From Clostridiaceae bacterium (GTDB lineage Bacteria > Bacillota > Clostridia > Peptostreptococcales > Tindalliaceae): 64,000 bases of DNA. The stretch lies in assembly GCA_024635995.1 (NCBI GenBank), contig JAGXHW010000006.1:120063-184062 (forward strand). Reading direction: 5' to 3'. The notes under the pieces were generated by a model, which did no database searches, was not told where the DNA came from, and saw nothing but the letters and a program-made list of their open reading frames with translations. Position 1 is the stretch's first letter. Each line of letters opens with the position of its first letter. This document shows positions 42,886-53,935 of this stretch, piece after piece. The translations under genes and the position numbers were made by a program.

Positions 42886-43377
42886 CTAATATTCATTCAC
42901 ATCCTCTGAATCATCTTCTTCTGGCAACATAATGTCAGTAAACAATATGCCATTTAGATGATCTATTTCGTGGCAAATTGCTCTGGCCAATAATCCCTCG
43001 GCTGTCATTTCAAATTCAACACCTTCCCTGTTAAGGGCTTTAATTTTTATCTTCTCTGGTCTTATCACTTTCCCGCTTTTTTCAGGTACGCTTAAGCATC
43101 CTTCAATGCCACAATTTTCACCTTCTGTTTCAAGGATCTCAGGGTTAATATATTCAATAACACCTTCTCCAACGTCAGTGATAATAACCCTTTTTAAAAC
43201 GCCTACCTGAGGAGCTGCCAACCCAACTCCGTCTGCATCTGACATGGTTTCTATCATATCATCAAGTAATATCACAATACGCTGGTTAATATCTTTCACT
43301 ACCCTGGATTGTTTCCTCAAGATAGGATCTTCATCCGTTCTAATAACTCTGATAGCCACACTAAACATTCCTTTCAC
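42886..43377 (-). CDS. def: Peptide deformylase
   Basis: GVGLAAPQVG, EGCLSVPE, CHEIDHLNGILF. Confidence 0.97.
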   Translation of the reverse strand: MKGMFSVAIRVIRTDEDPILRKQSRVVKDINQRIVILLDDMIETMSDADGVGLAAPQVGVLKRVIITDVGEGVIEYINPEILETEGENCGIEGCLSVPEKSGKVIRPEKIKIKALNREGVEFEMTAEGLLARAICHEIDHLNGILFTDIMLPEEDDSEDVNEY

Positions 43378-43409
43378 GATTAAATTAAAATTTATGACTG
43401 ATTGACTGA

Positions 43410-45665
43410 CTACTGTATGAACCGAGGATCCGGATCAATGATAATTGAAACACTTTCCGGCACTTGCTGTTCTCTTTTATCAAGAACCAGATACTTAATG
43501 ATCTTTTTAAGCAAAGAAAACTGAACATCAACCGATTTAACTAAAACAGTATAACGGTATTTGTTATCCACCCTTGCAATAACTGCCGGACCAGGTTCCA
43601 TAATAATGTTAGAATTGTCAACGTAGCCTGATTTCTGTAACAGAAATTTTATGCCTGCAGTTATTCTGTCAGCAGTATCTTTAACCTCCAATTCATTCTT
43701 ACCGTAAAAAACCAATTGGATAAGTCTCGAGTATGGAGGGTATTGGAACGTGTTTCTTATTAAAATTTCTTCCTCATAAAATCTCATATAATCATGTTTC
43801 GAAGCAGCACGAATTGCATAATGAGATGGTTGATAGGTTTGCAGTATCACTTTTCCCGCTGTATCTCCTCTTCCAGACCGCCCAGCCACCTGCGTGATCA
43901 ATTGAAACGTTCTCTCTGAAGCTCTAAAATCAGGTAAATTTATGGATGTATCCGCCAACAGTATCCCGACTAAAGTAACATTCGGAAAATCAAGTCCTTT
44001 TGCAATCATTTGAGTTCCAATTAAAATATCAATTTTTCCAGATTCAAATTGACTAAGAATCGTTTGGTGAGCGTCCCTTTTGCGCGTTGTATCCTGATCC
44101 ATACGTACAACGTTATAATCTGGAAACAATGATTGAATGGCATCCTCTGCTTTCTGCGTGCCTGCTCCCTGATAAGATATTTCTTCTCCACATTCAGGAC
44201 ATTGTTGAGGTGCTGGTTTTTCAGCACTACAATAGTGACATTTTAGCTTTTTTTCTTTTTTGTGCCATTTCATCGTTATATCACATTGTTCACATTGAAT
44301 TACATGTCCACAATGCAGGCAATTCACATATGTTGCATAGGCTCTTCGATTCAAAAAAAGTATCGCCTGGTGGCCATTTGTTAAACATTCCTGCAAATCA
44401 TTCATGAGTTTTTGGCTTAAAATCGTTTTATTTCCGCGCTTGACTTCTTCACGTAAATCAACTGTCGTTATAGTCGGAAGTTCGCCGCCGGTTGCCCTCT
44501 CATGTAATTCAACCATTTTCAATTTTCCATTGAATGCGTCATAGTAGCTTTCAATGGATGGTGTGGCTGATCCCATAATTAAGTGAGCATTTTCTATTTC
44601 ACATCTCAGTTTTGCAATATCCATCGCATGATATCTTGGTGCCTGTTCAGATTTATATGTGCTTTCATGTTCTTCATCAATAATAATTGTGCCAAGATTA
44701 TTACACGGAGCAAAAACCGCTGACCGGGGCCCGATAACAATGTTTGCTTCATTCTTTTTTATTCGATTCCACTCATCTAATTTTTCACCATCTGACAGGT
44801 GGCTGTGAAGTACCGCAATTTTATTTCCAAACCGTCCTTTAAATCGCTGAACCATCTGTGGTGTAAGTGCAATTTCTGGAACCAGCAATATACTGTCTTT
44901 CCCTTTGGCAAGTGTATCCTTAATGATATTCATATAAATCTCTGTTTTACCGCTGCCAGTAATACCATGAAGCAGGATATGTTTATTGGGATTTTCAACC
45001 CAAGTTTGCTTTATAATATGGATTGCTTCTTGTTGGCTTTCATTCAACATCGGCTCTGGATATCTAAAATCTTCCTGTAAAATATTCGGTTCTCTTCTAT
45101 AGTGTTGTTTTTCGATCAAAATATACTGTTTTTCCAAAAGAGATTTTATTGAAGAGCGATTTGTTTGGGTTGATTTCAAAAGCCTATTAACTGCAGTTTC
45201 GCCATTCTCATTTAAATAATGTACGATTTTCTTTTGGGCAGGAGCCTTATTAAAATCGTTATTTATGTTCATCTTTCTGATTACAGCTTCATTTAAACGT
45301 ACAACATCAACCACTTTTTGCTTTACGCGTTGGTTGGGTACAAAACATCTAATTGCTTCAATGGTTCTACATAAATATGCACTTTTCATCCAATGAATCA
45401 TTGACATGGTTGAAGCCGATAACACAGGTTTTTCCTCAAGGATTTCTTTTATTTCCTTCATGTGAAACGATGTGTTATCATCCATTTTTATTTCCATTAC
45501 AAAAGCTTCCAGCATGCGGTTATTCCTTCCGAAAGGAACAAGAACGCGCATGCCGGTGACAATCTTTGGCTGTATAGGTAATGGGACAAGATAATCAAAC
45601 AGATGGTCCAGCTTACTATGATAATGGTCAATTATCACACGGGTAATCATGTATTGCTTGCTCAA
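43410..45665 (-). CDS. priA: Primosomal protein N' (helicase)
   Basis: GITGSGKTEIYM, DEEHESTYK, zinc cysteines CLHCGHVIQCEQC, QVAGRSGRGDTAG. Confidence 0.97.
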   Translation of the reverse strand: MSKQYMITRVIIDHYHSKLDHLFDYLVPLPIQPKIVTGMRVLVPFGRNNRMLEAFVMEIKMDDNTSFHMKEIKEILEEKPVLSASTMSMIHWMKSAYLCRTIEAIRCFVPNQRVKQKVVDVVRLNEAVIRKMNINNDFNKAPAQKKIVHYLNENGETAVNRLLKSTQTNRSSIKSLLEKQYILIEKQHYRREPNILQEDFRYPEPMLNESQQEAIHIIKQTWVENPNKHILLHGITGSGKTEIYMNIIKDTLAKGKDSILLVPEIALTPQMVQRFKGRFGNKIAVLHSHLSDGEKLDEWNRIKKNEANIVIGPRSAVFAPCNNLGTIIIDEEHESTYKSEQAPRYHAMDIAKLRCEIENAHLIMGSATPSIESYYDAFNGKLKMVELHERATGGELPTITTVDLREEVKRGNKTILSQKLMNDLQECLTNGHQAILFLNRRAYATYVNCLHCGHVIQCEQCDITMKWHKKEKKLKCHYCSAEKPAPQQCPECGEEISYQGAGTQKAEDAIQSLFPDYNVVRMDQDTTRKRDAHQTILSQFESGKIDILIGTQMIAKGLDFPNVTLVGILLADTSINLPDFRASERTFQLITQVAGRSGRGDTAGKVILQTYQPSHYAIRAASKHDYMRFYEEEILIRNTFQYPPYSRLIQLVFYGKNELEVKDTADRITAGIKFLLQKSGYVDNSNIIMEPGPAVIARVDNKYRYTVLVKSVDVQFSLLKKIIKYLVLDKREQQVPESVSIIIDPDPRFIQ

Positions 45666-45689
45666 ACAAATGCCTCCCGAATAATACCA

Positions 45690-46298
45690 TTACGAAGTGA
45701 ATGTACTCAGCCAATAATTACCACTTCTTAAAACACTTACTTTTTCTGCTTTTAATATGGCTTCAATCAGTTGAACTGCATCAGAAATATGATCATTCAT
45801 TACCACATAATCATAATGAGTTAATTGTTTTATTTCCTCAAGTGAACTGTTAAGTCTTCGTTCAACTTCTTCTTCTGTTTCAGTACCTCTGCTATTGATA
45901 CGTCTTTGTAATTCGTTGATGGATGGTGGAACAATAAAAATGAATACGCCTTGGGGAAATTTATCTTTTATTTGCAGTGCTCCTTCAGTGTCAATTTCCA
46001 ATAATACATTTTTTCCTGCTTTAAGCTTCTCATCCACAAAATCCCGGGGTGTACCATAATAATTGCCATACACTTCTGCATACTCTAAAAAAGACTCTTC
46101 TTTCAACTTTTCCGTAAAATCTTTTTTTGATAGAAAAAAATAATTCTTACCTTCTTGTTCTCCAGGTCTAATTTTTCGGGTTGTGGCCGAAACAGATAAT
46201 TCAACATCGTTATTTCGATTGATGAACTCTTTTACTATTGTACTTTTACCGGTTCCCGAAGGTCCGGAGATAATGATTAATATACCTTCCTGCTTCAT
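45690..46298 (-). CDS. gmk: Guanylate kinase
   Basis: MKQEGILIIISGPSGTGKSTIVKEF; SVSATTRKIRPGE; SD GGAGG upstream of ATG 46298. Confidence 0.97.
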   Translation of the reverse strand: MKQEGILIIISGPSGTGKSTIVKEFINRNNDVELSVSATTRKIRPGEQEGKNYFFLSKKDFTEKLKEESFLEYAEVYGNYYGTPRDFVDEKLKAGKNVLLEIDTEGALQIKDKFPQGVFIFIVPPSINELQRRINSRGTETEEEVERRLNSSLEEIKQLTHYDYVVMNDHISDAVQLIEAILKAEKVSVLRSGNYWLSTFTS

Positions 46299-46317
46299 CC
46301 AGTTGTCCTCCATTACT

Positions 46318-46602
46318 TTATTCCAAGTCTGTTGACAAATCTCTGTCTTCTCGAATGTCAGATTTCGAATGCAGTCTATGTGCCACTGTTTCTGGCTGTA
46401 CGGCTGACAGAATAATATGATCGCTATCGGTAACAATAACAGCCCTTGTCCTCCTGCCATAGGTTGCATCAATCAAGGTTCGCTGTTCTCTCGCTTCCTG
46501 TATCATGCGTTTTATTGGTGCAGATTCGGGGCTAACGATAGCAACAATACGATTGACAGAGACAATATTACCAAAACCTATGTTAATCAACCGATGCGTC
46601 AT
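46318..46602 (-). CDS. remA: RemA/DUF370 extracellular matrix regulator family
   Basis: [56 protein letters not shown]. Confidence 0.94.
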   Translation of the reverse strand: MTHRLINIGFGNIVSVNRIVAIVSPESAPIKRMIQEAREQRTLIDATYGRRTRAVIVTDSDHIILSAVQPETVAHRLHSKSDIREDRDLSTDLE

Positions 46603-46616
46603 ATGGACTCTCCTCA

Positions 46617-47495
46617 CTATTCAATATTTTGAACCTGTTCTCGAATTTTTTCCAGTTCACTTTTTACATCCACTACATGGCTGCCAATTTTAATATCACT
46701 GGCTTTTGAACCAATGGTATTGATTTCACGGTTTAACTCCTGTACTAAAAAATCCAACTTACGTCCAACGGGTTCACGTTCATCCATTGTAGTAACAAAC
46801 TGATCCAAATGGCTGTTGAATCTTACAAGTTCCTCATCAATACTGCTTTTTTCAGCAAATATTGCAATTTCTGTCAGCAATCGATTATCATCAACTGTAA
46901 CATCAGGTACTGCCAGCTCACTAATTCTTTTCATTAACCTTTCACGATAGGCTTTAGAAACTTCAGGACTGATCTCCTCAATTTTCTTTATTTGATTTCG
47001 AAGAGCATCTATTCTAACTTTTAAATCTTTGCGTAGAAATTCTCCTTCTACCTTTCTCATTTGGACCAATTGTGCCAATGCATTCTTCAATCCTTCTTCC
47101 AACTCTTTTTGTAAGATACTTTCATCAATATCTTGTTGTTCGACTGATACCACTTCAGGTAAATGGGCTAATAGTGAAACTGTTACATCATTTTCAACGT
47201 CCAATTTTTCACTGATATTATTAAACGCCTCAACATACGACTGGCATAATGATTTGTCAATGACAACCCGTTTATTGGATGTTTCAGACGTCTGTTGATT
47301 GATATAGACATCTAATCGACCACGTCGCATCTCTGATTTCACAATATTTCTCAAAACGTCTTCAAGGAATGCTAGTTTCCTAGGAAGTTTGATACCTACA
47401 TCCAAATAACGATGATTGACAGATTTTATTTCTATGGTAAAGCTGAACTGCTCTATTGGTACTTCTGATCTTCCAAAACCTGTCATGCTGTTCAT
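46617..47495 (-). CDS. YicC/YloC family endoribonuclease
   Basis: [26 protein letters not shown]-terminal [18 protein letters not shown]. Confidence 0.95.
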   Translation of the reverse strand: MNSMTGFGRSEVPIEQFSFTIEIKSVNHRYLDVGIKLPRKLAFLEDVLRNIVKSEMRRGRLDVYINQQTSETSNKRVVIDKSLCQSYVEAFNNISEKLDVENDVTVSLLAHLPEVVSVEQQDIDESILQKELEEGLKNALAQLVQMRKVEGEFLRKDLKVRIDALRNQIKKIEEISPEVSKAYRERLMKRISELAVPDVTVDDNRLLTEIAIFAEKSSIDEELVRFNSHLDQFVTTMDEREPVGRKLDFLVQELNREINTIGSKASDIKIGSHVVDVKSELEKIREQVQNIE

Positions 47496-47535
47496 GCAAA
47501 ACACATCCCTTCAGCCGATTTTATTAACAGTAGAT

Positions 47536-48336
47536 TTAGTCTGGATAATGACCTACACATATATCCGCTGCAGGTCCTGTCATCTTAATACCATTATCAA
47601 TTGTTTCCAGTTCAAGGTTCCCGCCTTCTGCCTGAACCAGGACATGATTATCAACTTTTCCCATGTGCACTGCAACTGCATATGTGCTTGTAATTCCTGT
47701 TCCGCATGCCAGCGTATGTCCAGCACCTCTTTCCCATGTAAAAACACTCACGTTTTTGCGGTTTTTAATATAACAAAAATTAACATTAGTGCCATTCATA
47801 AAGTTTTCATGTCTTTCCAGTAATGGACCAACAATGTTTGTGATATAGTCATTGATCTCGTCAATAAATATCACAACGTGAGGTACACCCATGGTCAAAT
47901 AAGAATAATTGTATTCAACGTCATTTATCATAATCTTATTATCCACATCATGAAACGTGGGTATTCCCATGTTCACGCTTACGATACTTTGTTTTTCGTC
48001 AAGGTTTCTGATGGTTAGTTCTTTAATACCTGCCATTGTTTCTATTGTTAGTTTTCGGGACTCCGCAGATCGTTCAGTGTCAACATATCGTGCAAAACAC
48101 CTGATACCATTTCCACACATTTCGCCTAAGGAACCGTCACTGTTGTAGTAATCCATGCGGGCATCAGCTATCGAAGAAGGTCTTACTATCATTAATCCAT
48201 CAGCACCAATACCGAAGCGTCTGTGACAAACACTAGCTGCTAAATCAGAAATATTAAGAGTCACATTCAAATCCTTTTCATTCATTAGAATAAAATCATT
48301 TCCAATGCCATGCATCTTCGCAAATGGTATCATCAT
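47536..48336 (-). CDS. dapF: Diaminopimelate epimerase
   Basis: KMHGIGNDFILMN; MCGNGIRCFARY; ERGAGHTLACGTG. Confidence 0.97.
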   Translation of the reverse strand: MMIPFAKMHGIGNDFILMNEKDLNVTLNISDLAASVCHRRFGIGADGLMIVRPSSIADARMDYYNSDGSLGEMCGNGIRCFARYVDTERSAESRKLTIETMAGIKELTIRNLDEKQSIVSVNMGIPTFHDVDNKIMINDVEYNYSYLTMGVPHVVIFIDEINDYITNIVGPLLERHENFMNGTNVNFCYIKNRKNVSVFTWERGAGHTLACGTGITSTYAVAVHMGKVDNHVLVQAEGGNLELETIDNGIKMTGPAADICVGHYPD

Positions 48337-48462
48337 ATATGTCCACTCCTCACCTATGTATTACATTATACCAAATAATATCCATTATTTCGATGATTGA
48401 TTAGCTCCCCGACCATTTGCACAAAACTTATTGACTTTTCTCATCTCACAGTGACCGCTGGC

Positions 48463-48491
48463 TTGTAACGAAGCTTATTATCAAGTATGAT
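48463..48491 (+). promoter_or_regulatory. Promoter for rqcH
   Basis: TTGTAA-17 bp-TATGAT upstream of the rqcH SD. Confidence 0.5.
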
Positions 48492-48519
48492 ATCCACATA
48501 GGAAAAGGAGTGATGCAAC

Positions 48520-50301
48520 ATGCCTCTTGATGGAACCGTGATATCTGCGATCGCCAGTGAACTAAAACCAATACTAGTGGGAAATCGCATTGAAAAAATA
48601 TTTCAACCAGAGTCTGACGAACTGATTATAAGCTTACGGCACCAACGGAATAATGTGCGTTTATTACTATCTGCTCATAACCAATACCCTCGTGTTCAAT
48701 TAACAAATTCTTCCCGAAACAATCCTTCCCAGCCTCCAGTGTTTTGTATGTTGTTACGAAAACATTTGGCTGGTGGTAGAATTGTCGGAATTGAGCAGCC
48801 TGAGTTTGAAAGAATCTTGATCATACACATTGACGGATCTGACGAATTAAATCAAGTTACTAAACGTGGACTTGTCATTGAAATGATGGGAAAACACAGT
48901 AATATTATATTAATTGACACGGAGAACAACCAGATCCTTGATTCCATAAAACGAATACCGCTTCATATTAGTCGAAAACGCCAGGTTTTACCTGGACTTT
49001 ATTATGAATTCCCACCCTCTGATAAAACATCACCTTTATCCATTAAAACAATGAATTTGTTTAAGCAATCCATCTCACTTTTTGAGCATAAAACACTTAA
49101 AAATATGATTGTCAGTTCCTTCAATGGTTTTTCACCACTAATCGCTCAAGAAATCCTTTTTAGGGCATCTCTGGATCCTGACCAACAATGGGTAGATTTG
49201 ACTGAAAACCAACAAAATAAGCTGTTTGAAGTGTTTTTTGAGATTAAGCATAACATCGTAAGTGAAGAATTTAATCCGGTCATTTACAAACAAAATGATA
49301 CGGGAAAATTCATAGATTTCAGTGTCTTGCCGATGCATCATATAGACCAGGCTGAAGTACTTCAAGTAAAAAGCGTGAGCCAATTGCTAGATAACTATTA
49401 TGGGCAAAAAGATCATCACGAGCGGCTCCACCAACGTTCACAGGACCTGAGAAAAACCATTTCAACGAAACGCAATCGACTAACCCATAAGCTTCAAAAT
49501 CTCATACACGACGAAGAGAACGCAACCCGTGCTACACAGGATAAATTAAAAGCCGATTTAATCATGGCTAATATTCATACAATTCAACCTGGACAGGAAA
49601 ACATTAAAGCGATTAACTATTTCGATGTAGGTCAGCCTTCCATTGAGATTGTTCTTGATACAAGAAAATCTGCTTCTCAAAACGCTCAATCATTGTATAA
49701 AAGATATCAGAAATCAAAAACCGCTTTGATCGAAATTGCTAACCAGAGAGAAAAAACATTGCAGGAAATTATGTATCTGGATCAAATACTGCTATCGATT
49801 GAACAGGCTGATTCACTGCTAGACATTGAAATGATACGGAACGAACTGGTCGAACTAAACTACCTTAAATACAAACCTTCTAAAAATAAAAAAAACAAAC
49901 CTATTGGCGAGAGTAAACCACACGAATTTTATTCTTCAGAAAATCGGTTGATTAGAGTAGGTAAAAACAATGTCCAGAATGAAATGGTAACGTTTAAGCT
50001 GAGTAAGAAGAGTGACCTTTGGTTTCATGTAAAAGATTTGCCCGGTTCTCATGTTGTATTATCCCTTAATCAGCAGACACCTTCAAACAATGAATTAATT
50101 GAAGCAGCACTTCTTGCGGCATATTACAGCAAAGGTCGTCAAAGCAGCAATGTACCGGTTGATTATACGTGGTGTAAATTTGTAAAAAAGCAGCGTGGTG
50201 CCAGGCCTGGCATGGTCATTTATGAACATCACCAAACGGTTTATGTAACTCCCAGCGAAGCCTTGATTAACAGAATAGCTCAAAACAAACAGGATTCATA
50301 G
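48520..50301 (+). CDS. rqcH: NFACT-family Rqc2 homolog RqcH
   Basis: MPLDGTVISAIASELKPILVGNRIEKIFQP; DLWFHVKDLPGSHVVL. Confidence 0.95.
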   Translation: MPLDGTVISAIASELKPILVGNRIEKIFQPESDELIISLRHQRNNVRLLLSAHNQYPRVQLTNSSRNNPSQPPVFCMLLRKHLAGGRIVGIEQPEFERILIIHIDGSDELNQVTKRGLVIEMMGKHSNIILIDTENNQILDSIKRIPLHISRKRQVLPGLYYEFPPSDKTSPLSIKTMNLFKQSISLFEHKTLKNMIVSSFNGFSPLIAQEILFRASLDPDQQWVDLTENQQNKLFEVFFEIKHNIVSEEFNPVIYKQNDTGKFIDFSVLPMHHIDQAEVLQVKSVSQLLDNYYGQKDHHERLHQRSQDLRKTISTKRNRLTHKLQNLIHDEENATRATQDKLKADLIMANIHTIQPGQENIKAINYFDVGQPSIEIVLDTRKSASQNAQSLYKRYQKSKTALIEIANQREKTLQEIMYLDQILLSIEQADSLLDIEMIRNELVELNYLKYKPSKNKKNKPIGESKPHEFYSSENRLIRVGKNNVQNEMVTFKLSKKSDLWFHVKDLPGSHVVLSLNQQTPSNNELIEAALLAAYYSKGRQSSNVPVDYTWCKFVKKQRGARPGMVIYEHHQTVYVTPSEALINRIAQNKQDS

Positions 50302-50402
50302 CTTTTGTTGGAGTTTTAACGCCATCAGAAGGTTATCCAATAAGTAGATGCCCACATGTACCATTTTGTGGCAGATATTTAGTTTGTTACCTAGGGACAA
50401 AG

Positions 50403-50437
50403 AAAAAAGCGGTCTTGATTAGATCCCGCTTTTTTTA
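50403..50437. terminator. Bidirectional terminator between rqcH and rluD
   Basis: AAAAAAGCGG...CCGCTTTTTTT at a convergent junction. Confidence 0.8.
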
Positions 50438-51342
50438 TCCAGTTGCTCTAACACACTTTCGAAAGATTCCGGTAAACTAGCTTTAAAAATAAGTGTTTCT
50501 CCTGAAACTGGGTGAACAAATCCTAATGATTTGGCATGCAATACCTGCCCTTTTGTACAAAAGTTCTTTTGATGCCCACCGTATCGCTCATCTCCCAATA
50601 TAGGATGGTCAATGTATGCCAAATGAACTCTAATCTGATGTGTTCTACCAGTTTCAAGTATGGCTTCAATGTATGAGTGGTTAGTAAACCTTTCTAATAC
50701 TCGTATATGTGTTATAGCCTCTTTACCATTTACATTAACAGCCATCTTCATACGTTGCTGAGGATGCCTGCCAATTGGTGCATCAACCTTCAGCCTGTTA
50801 TCGTGTATGATACCAATTGCTACCGCCTCATAGCTGCGAATCATTGTATGTTCTGCCAACTGCTTTGCCAATCCATTGTGTGTTATATCATCTTTTGCTA
50901 CAACAAGTAAACCCGAGGTATCCTTATCAATCCGATGCACAATCCCAGGTCTGATCACACCATTAATTGATGACAATCTACCCTCACAGTGGTATAGCAA
51001 TGCATTCACCAAAGTACCAGATTCATTCCCAGCTGCAGGATGAACAACCATATCTTGGGGTTTATTTACCACTAATAAATGTTTGTCTTCATAAATAATA
51101 TCAAGTGGAATCTTTTCAGGCTTTGTCGATAACACCTTGGGCTCCGGTAAAATTACATCTATTTGATCCTCTTGCTGCACCAGGTATTTATTTTTCGACA
51201 CTTTTCCATTTACAGTAATGTTGCCTTCTCCAATTAGTTTTTGTATATAGCTACGGCTTGTTGAATCCATCATCTCGGCCAAAAATACATCAAGCCTGTT
51301 ACCGTCCATTTCTTCGTCAACAATAAAACGTTCTCTTGTCAT
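50419..51342 (-). CDS. RluA/RluD family pseudouridine synthase
   Basis: N-terminal S4 domain; VHRIDKDTSGLLVVAKD; GRTHQIRVHLAYI. Confidence 0.95.
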   Translation of the reverse strand: MTRERFIVDEEMDGNRLDVFLAEMMDSTSRSYIQKLIGEGNITVNGKVSKNKYLVQQEDQIDVILPEPKVLSTKPEKIPLDIIYEDKHLLVVNKPQDMVVHPAAGNESGTLVNALLYHCEGRLSSINGVIRPGIVHRIDKDTSGLLVVAKDDITHNGLAKQLAEHTMIRSYEAVAIGIIHDNRLKVDAPIGRHPQQRMKMAVNVNGKEAITHIRVLERFTNHSYIEAILETGRTHQIRVHLAYIDHPILGDERYGGHQKNFCTKGQVLHAKSLGFVHPVSGETLIFKASLPESFESVLEQLDKKSGI

Positions 51343-51794
51343 GATGATTCACCTGTTAAATCTATTTTGCCACTCTTGAAAATGAAAAAAATCAATAGTA
51401 CTTGGCCAATGACAATCGCCGAGTCTGCCACGTTAAACACAGGCCAAATTAGAAAATCAAAATAATCAATTACATACCCATATAGTGCCCGATCGATTAT
51501 GTTTCCTATGGCACCACCCACAATCAAACTTAACGCCCACATCAACCCTTTGTTAATGAGGGGATGTTTGATTAAATACCATATGATTACACATGTAATA
51601 AGTGTGTTCACAACAAGAAAAAAAAGTCGTTGGTTTTGAAAAATACCAAATGCAGCACCTCTGTTCTCAAGGTAGTGTAAATGGAAAACTCCTTCAATAA
51701 TTCTAATTGTGCCGATCTCTTTCAAATAGGTTATGACCCACCACTTACTCATTTGATCTATGGCAATTACCGCCAACATGATTAGCCATTTCAT
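51339..51794 (-). CDS. lspA: Lipoprotein signal peptidase
   Basis: AIDQMSKWWV; LENRGAAFGIFQ; GNIIDRALYGYVIDYFDF..FNVADSAI. Confidence 0.97.
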   Translation of the reverse strand: MKWLIMLAVIAIDQMSKWWVITYLKEIGTIRIIEGVFHLHYLENRGAAFGIFQNQRLFFLVVNTLITCVIIWYLIKHPLINKGLMWALSLIVGGAIGNIIDRALYGYVIDYFDFLIWPVFNVADSAIVIGQVLLIFFIFKSGKIDLTGESS

Positions 51795-51870
51795 AGGTGA
51801 ACTCCTTTCGCGAAAAAATACCTGTCCTCTACAAATGGGTGACAGGCATTCTCGTTAGGTAGTGGTGATA

Positions 51871-52377
51871 TTAATCTTCAGCTTGGTTCCGCTCATCCTG
51901 ACCACTTCTTCTATTTCTAAGCTCATTCCCTATGTCTTCCGCATCTTCAGACATGTTATCCAATTGCGCCTGCAATAGTGTTCTGAATCTGGTTTTAAAT
52001 ATTTGAAGTTGGTGTAGCATCTCGTCCTGCTGAGTCTTAATTCGGTCAAGCTCGTTTTTTGCACTTGCAACGATTTCCTTGGCTTTTAGTTCGGCTTCTT
52101 CAACCGTTAAATCTGCTTTTTTAAGCGCATTACTTCGCAGGTCATCAGCTGTTGACTGAGCAACCACCAACGTCTCTTTTAAAGTCTCTTCCATTTGCTG
52201 ATACTTTTCAACCTGTTTAGTATCTCTTTCTAACTGTTCCTTCATTTCAAGGTTTTCTTTGTACAATTGCTCATAATCTACCATTATTTGATCAAGAAAC
52301 GCATCAACCTGGGATTCATTGTATCCCCTAACACTTTTTTTAAATTCCTTATTTTGAATATCAAGAGGTGTGATCAT
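51871..52377 (-). CDS. divIVA: DivIVA family cell division protein
   Basis: MITPLDIQNKEFKKSVRGYNESQVDAFLDQIMVDYEQLY. Confidence 0.95.
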   Translation of the reverse strand: MITPLDIQNKEFKKSVRGYNESQVDAFLDQIMVDYEQLYKENLEMKEQLERDTKQVEKYQQMEETLKETLVVAQSTADDLRSNALKKADLTVEEAELKAKEIVASAKNELDRIKTQQDEMLHQLQIFKTRFRTLLQAQLDNMSEDAEDIGNELRNRRSGQDERNQAED

Positions 52378-52395
52378 CGTCTTGCCCCCCAGTCG

Positions 52396-53184
52396 TTATT
52401 TCATTTTTCCAACCTCAATATGCCATCTTTTCGAACGGCTCAAATTTCCAATGGAAATCAGCTTGAATCGTCCAAATCCACTAACTGAGACCATATCCTC
52501 CTCTTTGAGGAGTAAAATATTTTTTTGCACTGGCACCCAGTTGACTTTTACTTTTTGCGCCGAAAGCAAGCTTTGTGCTTTTTGACGCGATAGGTGCATA
52601 ACCATAGAAATGACTGAATCAATCCTGAGAGATGCAACAGTCCCTGACATAATAATCATTTCATCACTTGCAACATCCTCCGGTAAGGAATCAGCATCTT
52701 CAATCAGCACCTTAATGGAACCTACAGTATTCAGGTTGAATTTGATATAATCTTTCATCTCAGGTGTTGTAAACAAGTAAGCGTTGTCTTCTCCAACAAT
52801 AATATCTCCAATTATATCTCTTTCAACTCCAAGGCTTAACAGCGCCCCTAAATAGTCTCTATGCGTCAATTCATCGTTTCTCCCTTTGTGGTTGATTTTC
52901 AGTAAGGCTATGGGATTTTCGATATCATGGTAACGCATGTAATCAGGAAATATCACCAATCTTTTTCGTTCAGCATTCTTATACCCGCCTTCAATAACCC
53001 ATTGAACATCTGTAAAGTGACACAAAACAGACTCAGTATAATGCCATTCTCCCGGACTTAAAAATAATGTTTTCTTAATAACATGTTTTGTGGTTACCTG
53101 ATCTGCTTGGTCAAGAATGCCTTTCCATCTTTTTTTAATATCAATTTGTACAATGTGATCAAATATGTTTTCTTTGAACATCAT
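52396..53184 (-). CDS. ylmH: YlmH family S4-domain RNA-binding protein
   Basis: C-terminal S4 domain (RIDSVISMVMHLSRQKAQSLLSAQKVKVNWVPVQ); located between divIVA and yggT. Confidence 0.92.
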   Translation of the reverse strand: MMFKENIFDHIVQIDIKKRWKGILDQADQVTTKHVIKKTLFLSPGEWHYTESVLCHFTDVQWVIEGGYKNAERKRLVIFPDYMRYHDIENPIALLKINHKGRNDELTHRDYLGALLSLGVERDIIGDIIVGEDNAYLFTTPEMKDYIKFNLNTVGSIKVLIEDADSLPEDVASDEMIIMSGTVASLRIDSVISMVMHLSRQKAQSLLSAQKVKVNWVPVQKNILLLKEEDMVSVSGFGRFKLISIGNLSRSKRWHIEVGKMK

Positions 53185-53188
53185 TATT

Positions 53189-53464
53189 TTACCGTAAAAG
53201 GCTAATCACAAAGGACGATACCATATTTACTAAAATCATTCCTACAATGGGAGAAAAATCAAGCATACCCTGGTACTTGAATACCTGATGAATCATATTT
53301 CTTACCGGACTAAGGATTGGTTCAGTGACACCGTAGATGAATTGGCCAAACATGCTATAGGGGTTGATCCTCAACCATGAAAAAATCACACGTATCAGGA
53401 TAAACATATTAATCAGACGAGCAAAATAATGTATTGCAAGTATTATATTTGTAGTTTCAAACAA
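53189..53464 (-). CDS. YggT family membrane protein
   Basis: ARLINMFILIRVIFSWLRINPYSMFGQFIYGVTEPILSPVRNMI. Confidence 0.93.
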   Translation of the reverse strand: MFETTNIILAIHYFARLINMFILIRVIFSWLRINPYSMFGQFIYGVTEPILSPVRNMIHQVFKYQGMLDFSPIVGMILVNMVSSFVISLLR

Positions 53465-53479
53465 ACATCATCACGCTCC

Positions 53480-53923
53480 TTATCGATTCTGCCAAGGAAA
53501 TACCCCTTTATTTTTGAGTTCTTCCTTAATATTGCCGGCAATTTCCACATTGTTTGGGGCTAAGATAAAAATATCTGAAGATACTTTTTGTATGCTGCCG
53601 TCCAGTGCATAAATAGCACCATTTAAGAATTCGAATATTTTTCGGGCCACATCAGCTTCTAACGTTTCTAAATTAACAATGACAGGTTTTCTGTTCTTGA
53701 GATTGTCAACGATATTTTGCACTTCATCATAAGCGTTGGGTTCGAAAATGACTACTTTCATTTGTGTCGTGGTATGAATGTTAACAACTTTATTCTTCTT
53801 TGCCGGCACCTGGTTAAAGGTTTCATCATCATACAGAGGTTCTGGATACAACTCATCGTCTTCATCTTCAAAAACATCCAAACCCATAAACTGCTTCACT
53901 TTATCCACGAAATTCTCTGACAT
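53480..53923 (-). CDS. sepF: Cell division protein SepF
   Basis: C-terminal KPVIVNLETLEADVARKIFEFLNGAIYALDGSIQKVSSDIFILAPNNVEI. Confidence 0.96.
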   Translation of the reverse strand: MSENFVDKVKQFMGLDVFEDEDDELYPEPLYDDETFNQVPAKKNKVVNIHTTTQMKVVIFEPNAYDEVQNIVDNLKNRKPVIVNLETLEADVARKIFEFLNGAIYALDGSIQKVSSDIFILAPNNVEIAGNIKEELKNKGVFPWQNR

Positions 53924-53935
53924 CTCTATTCCTCC

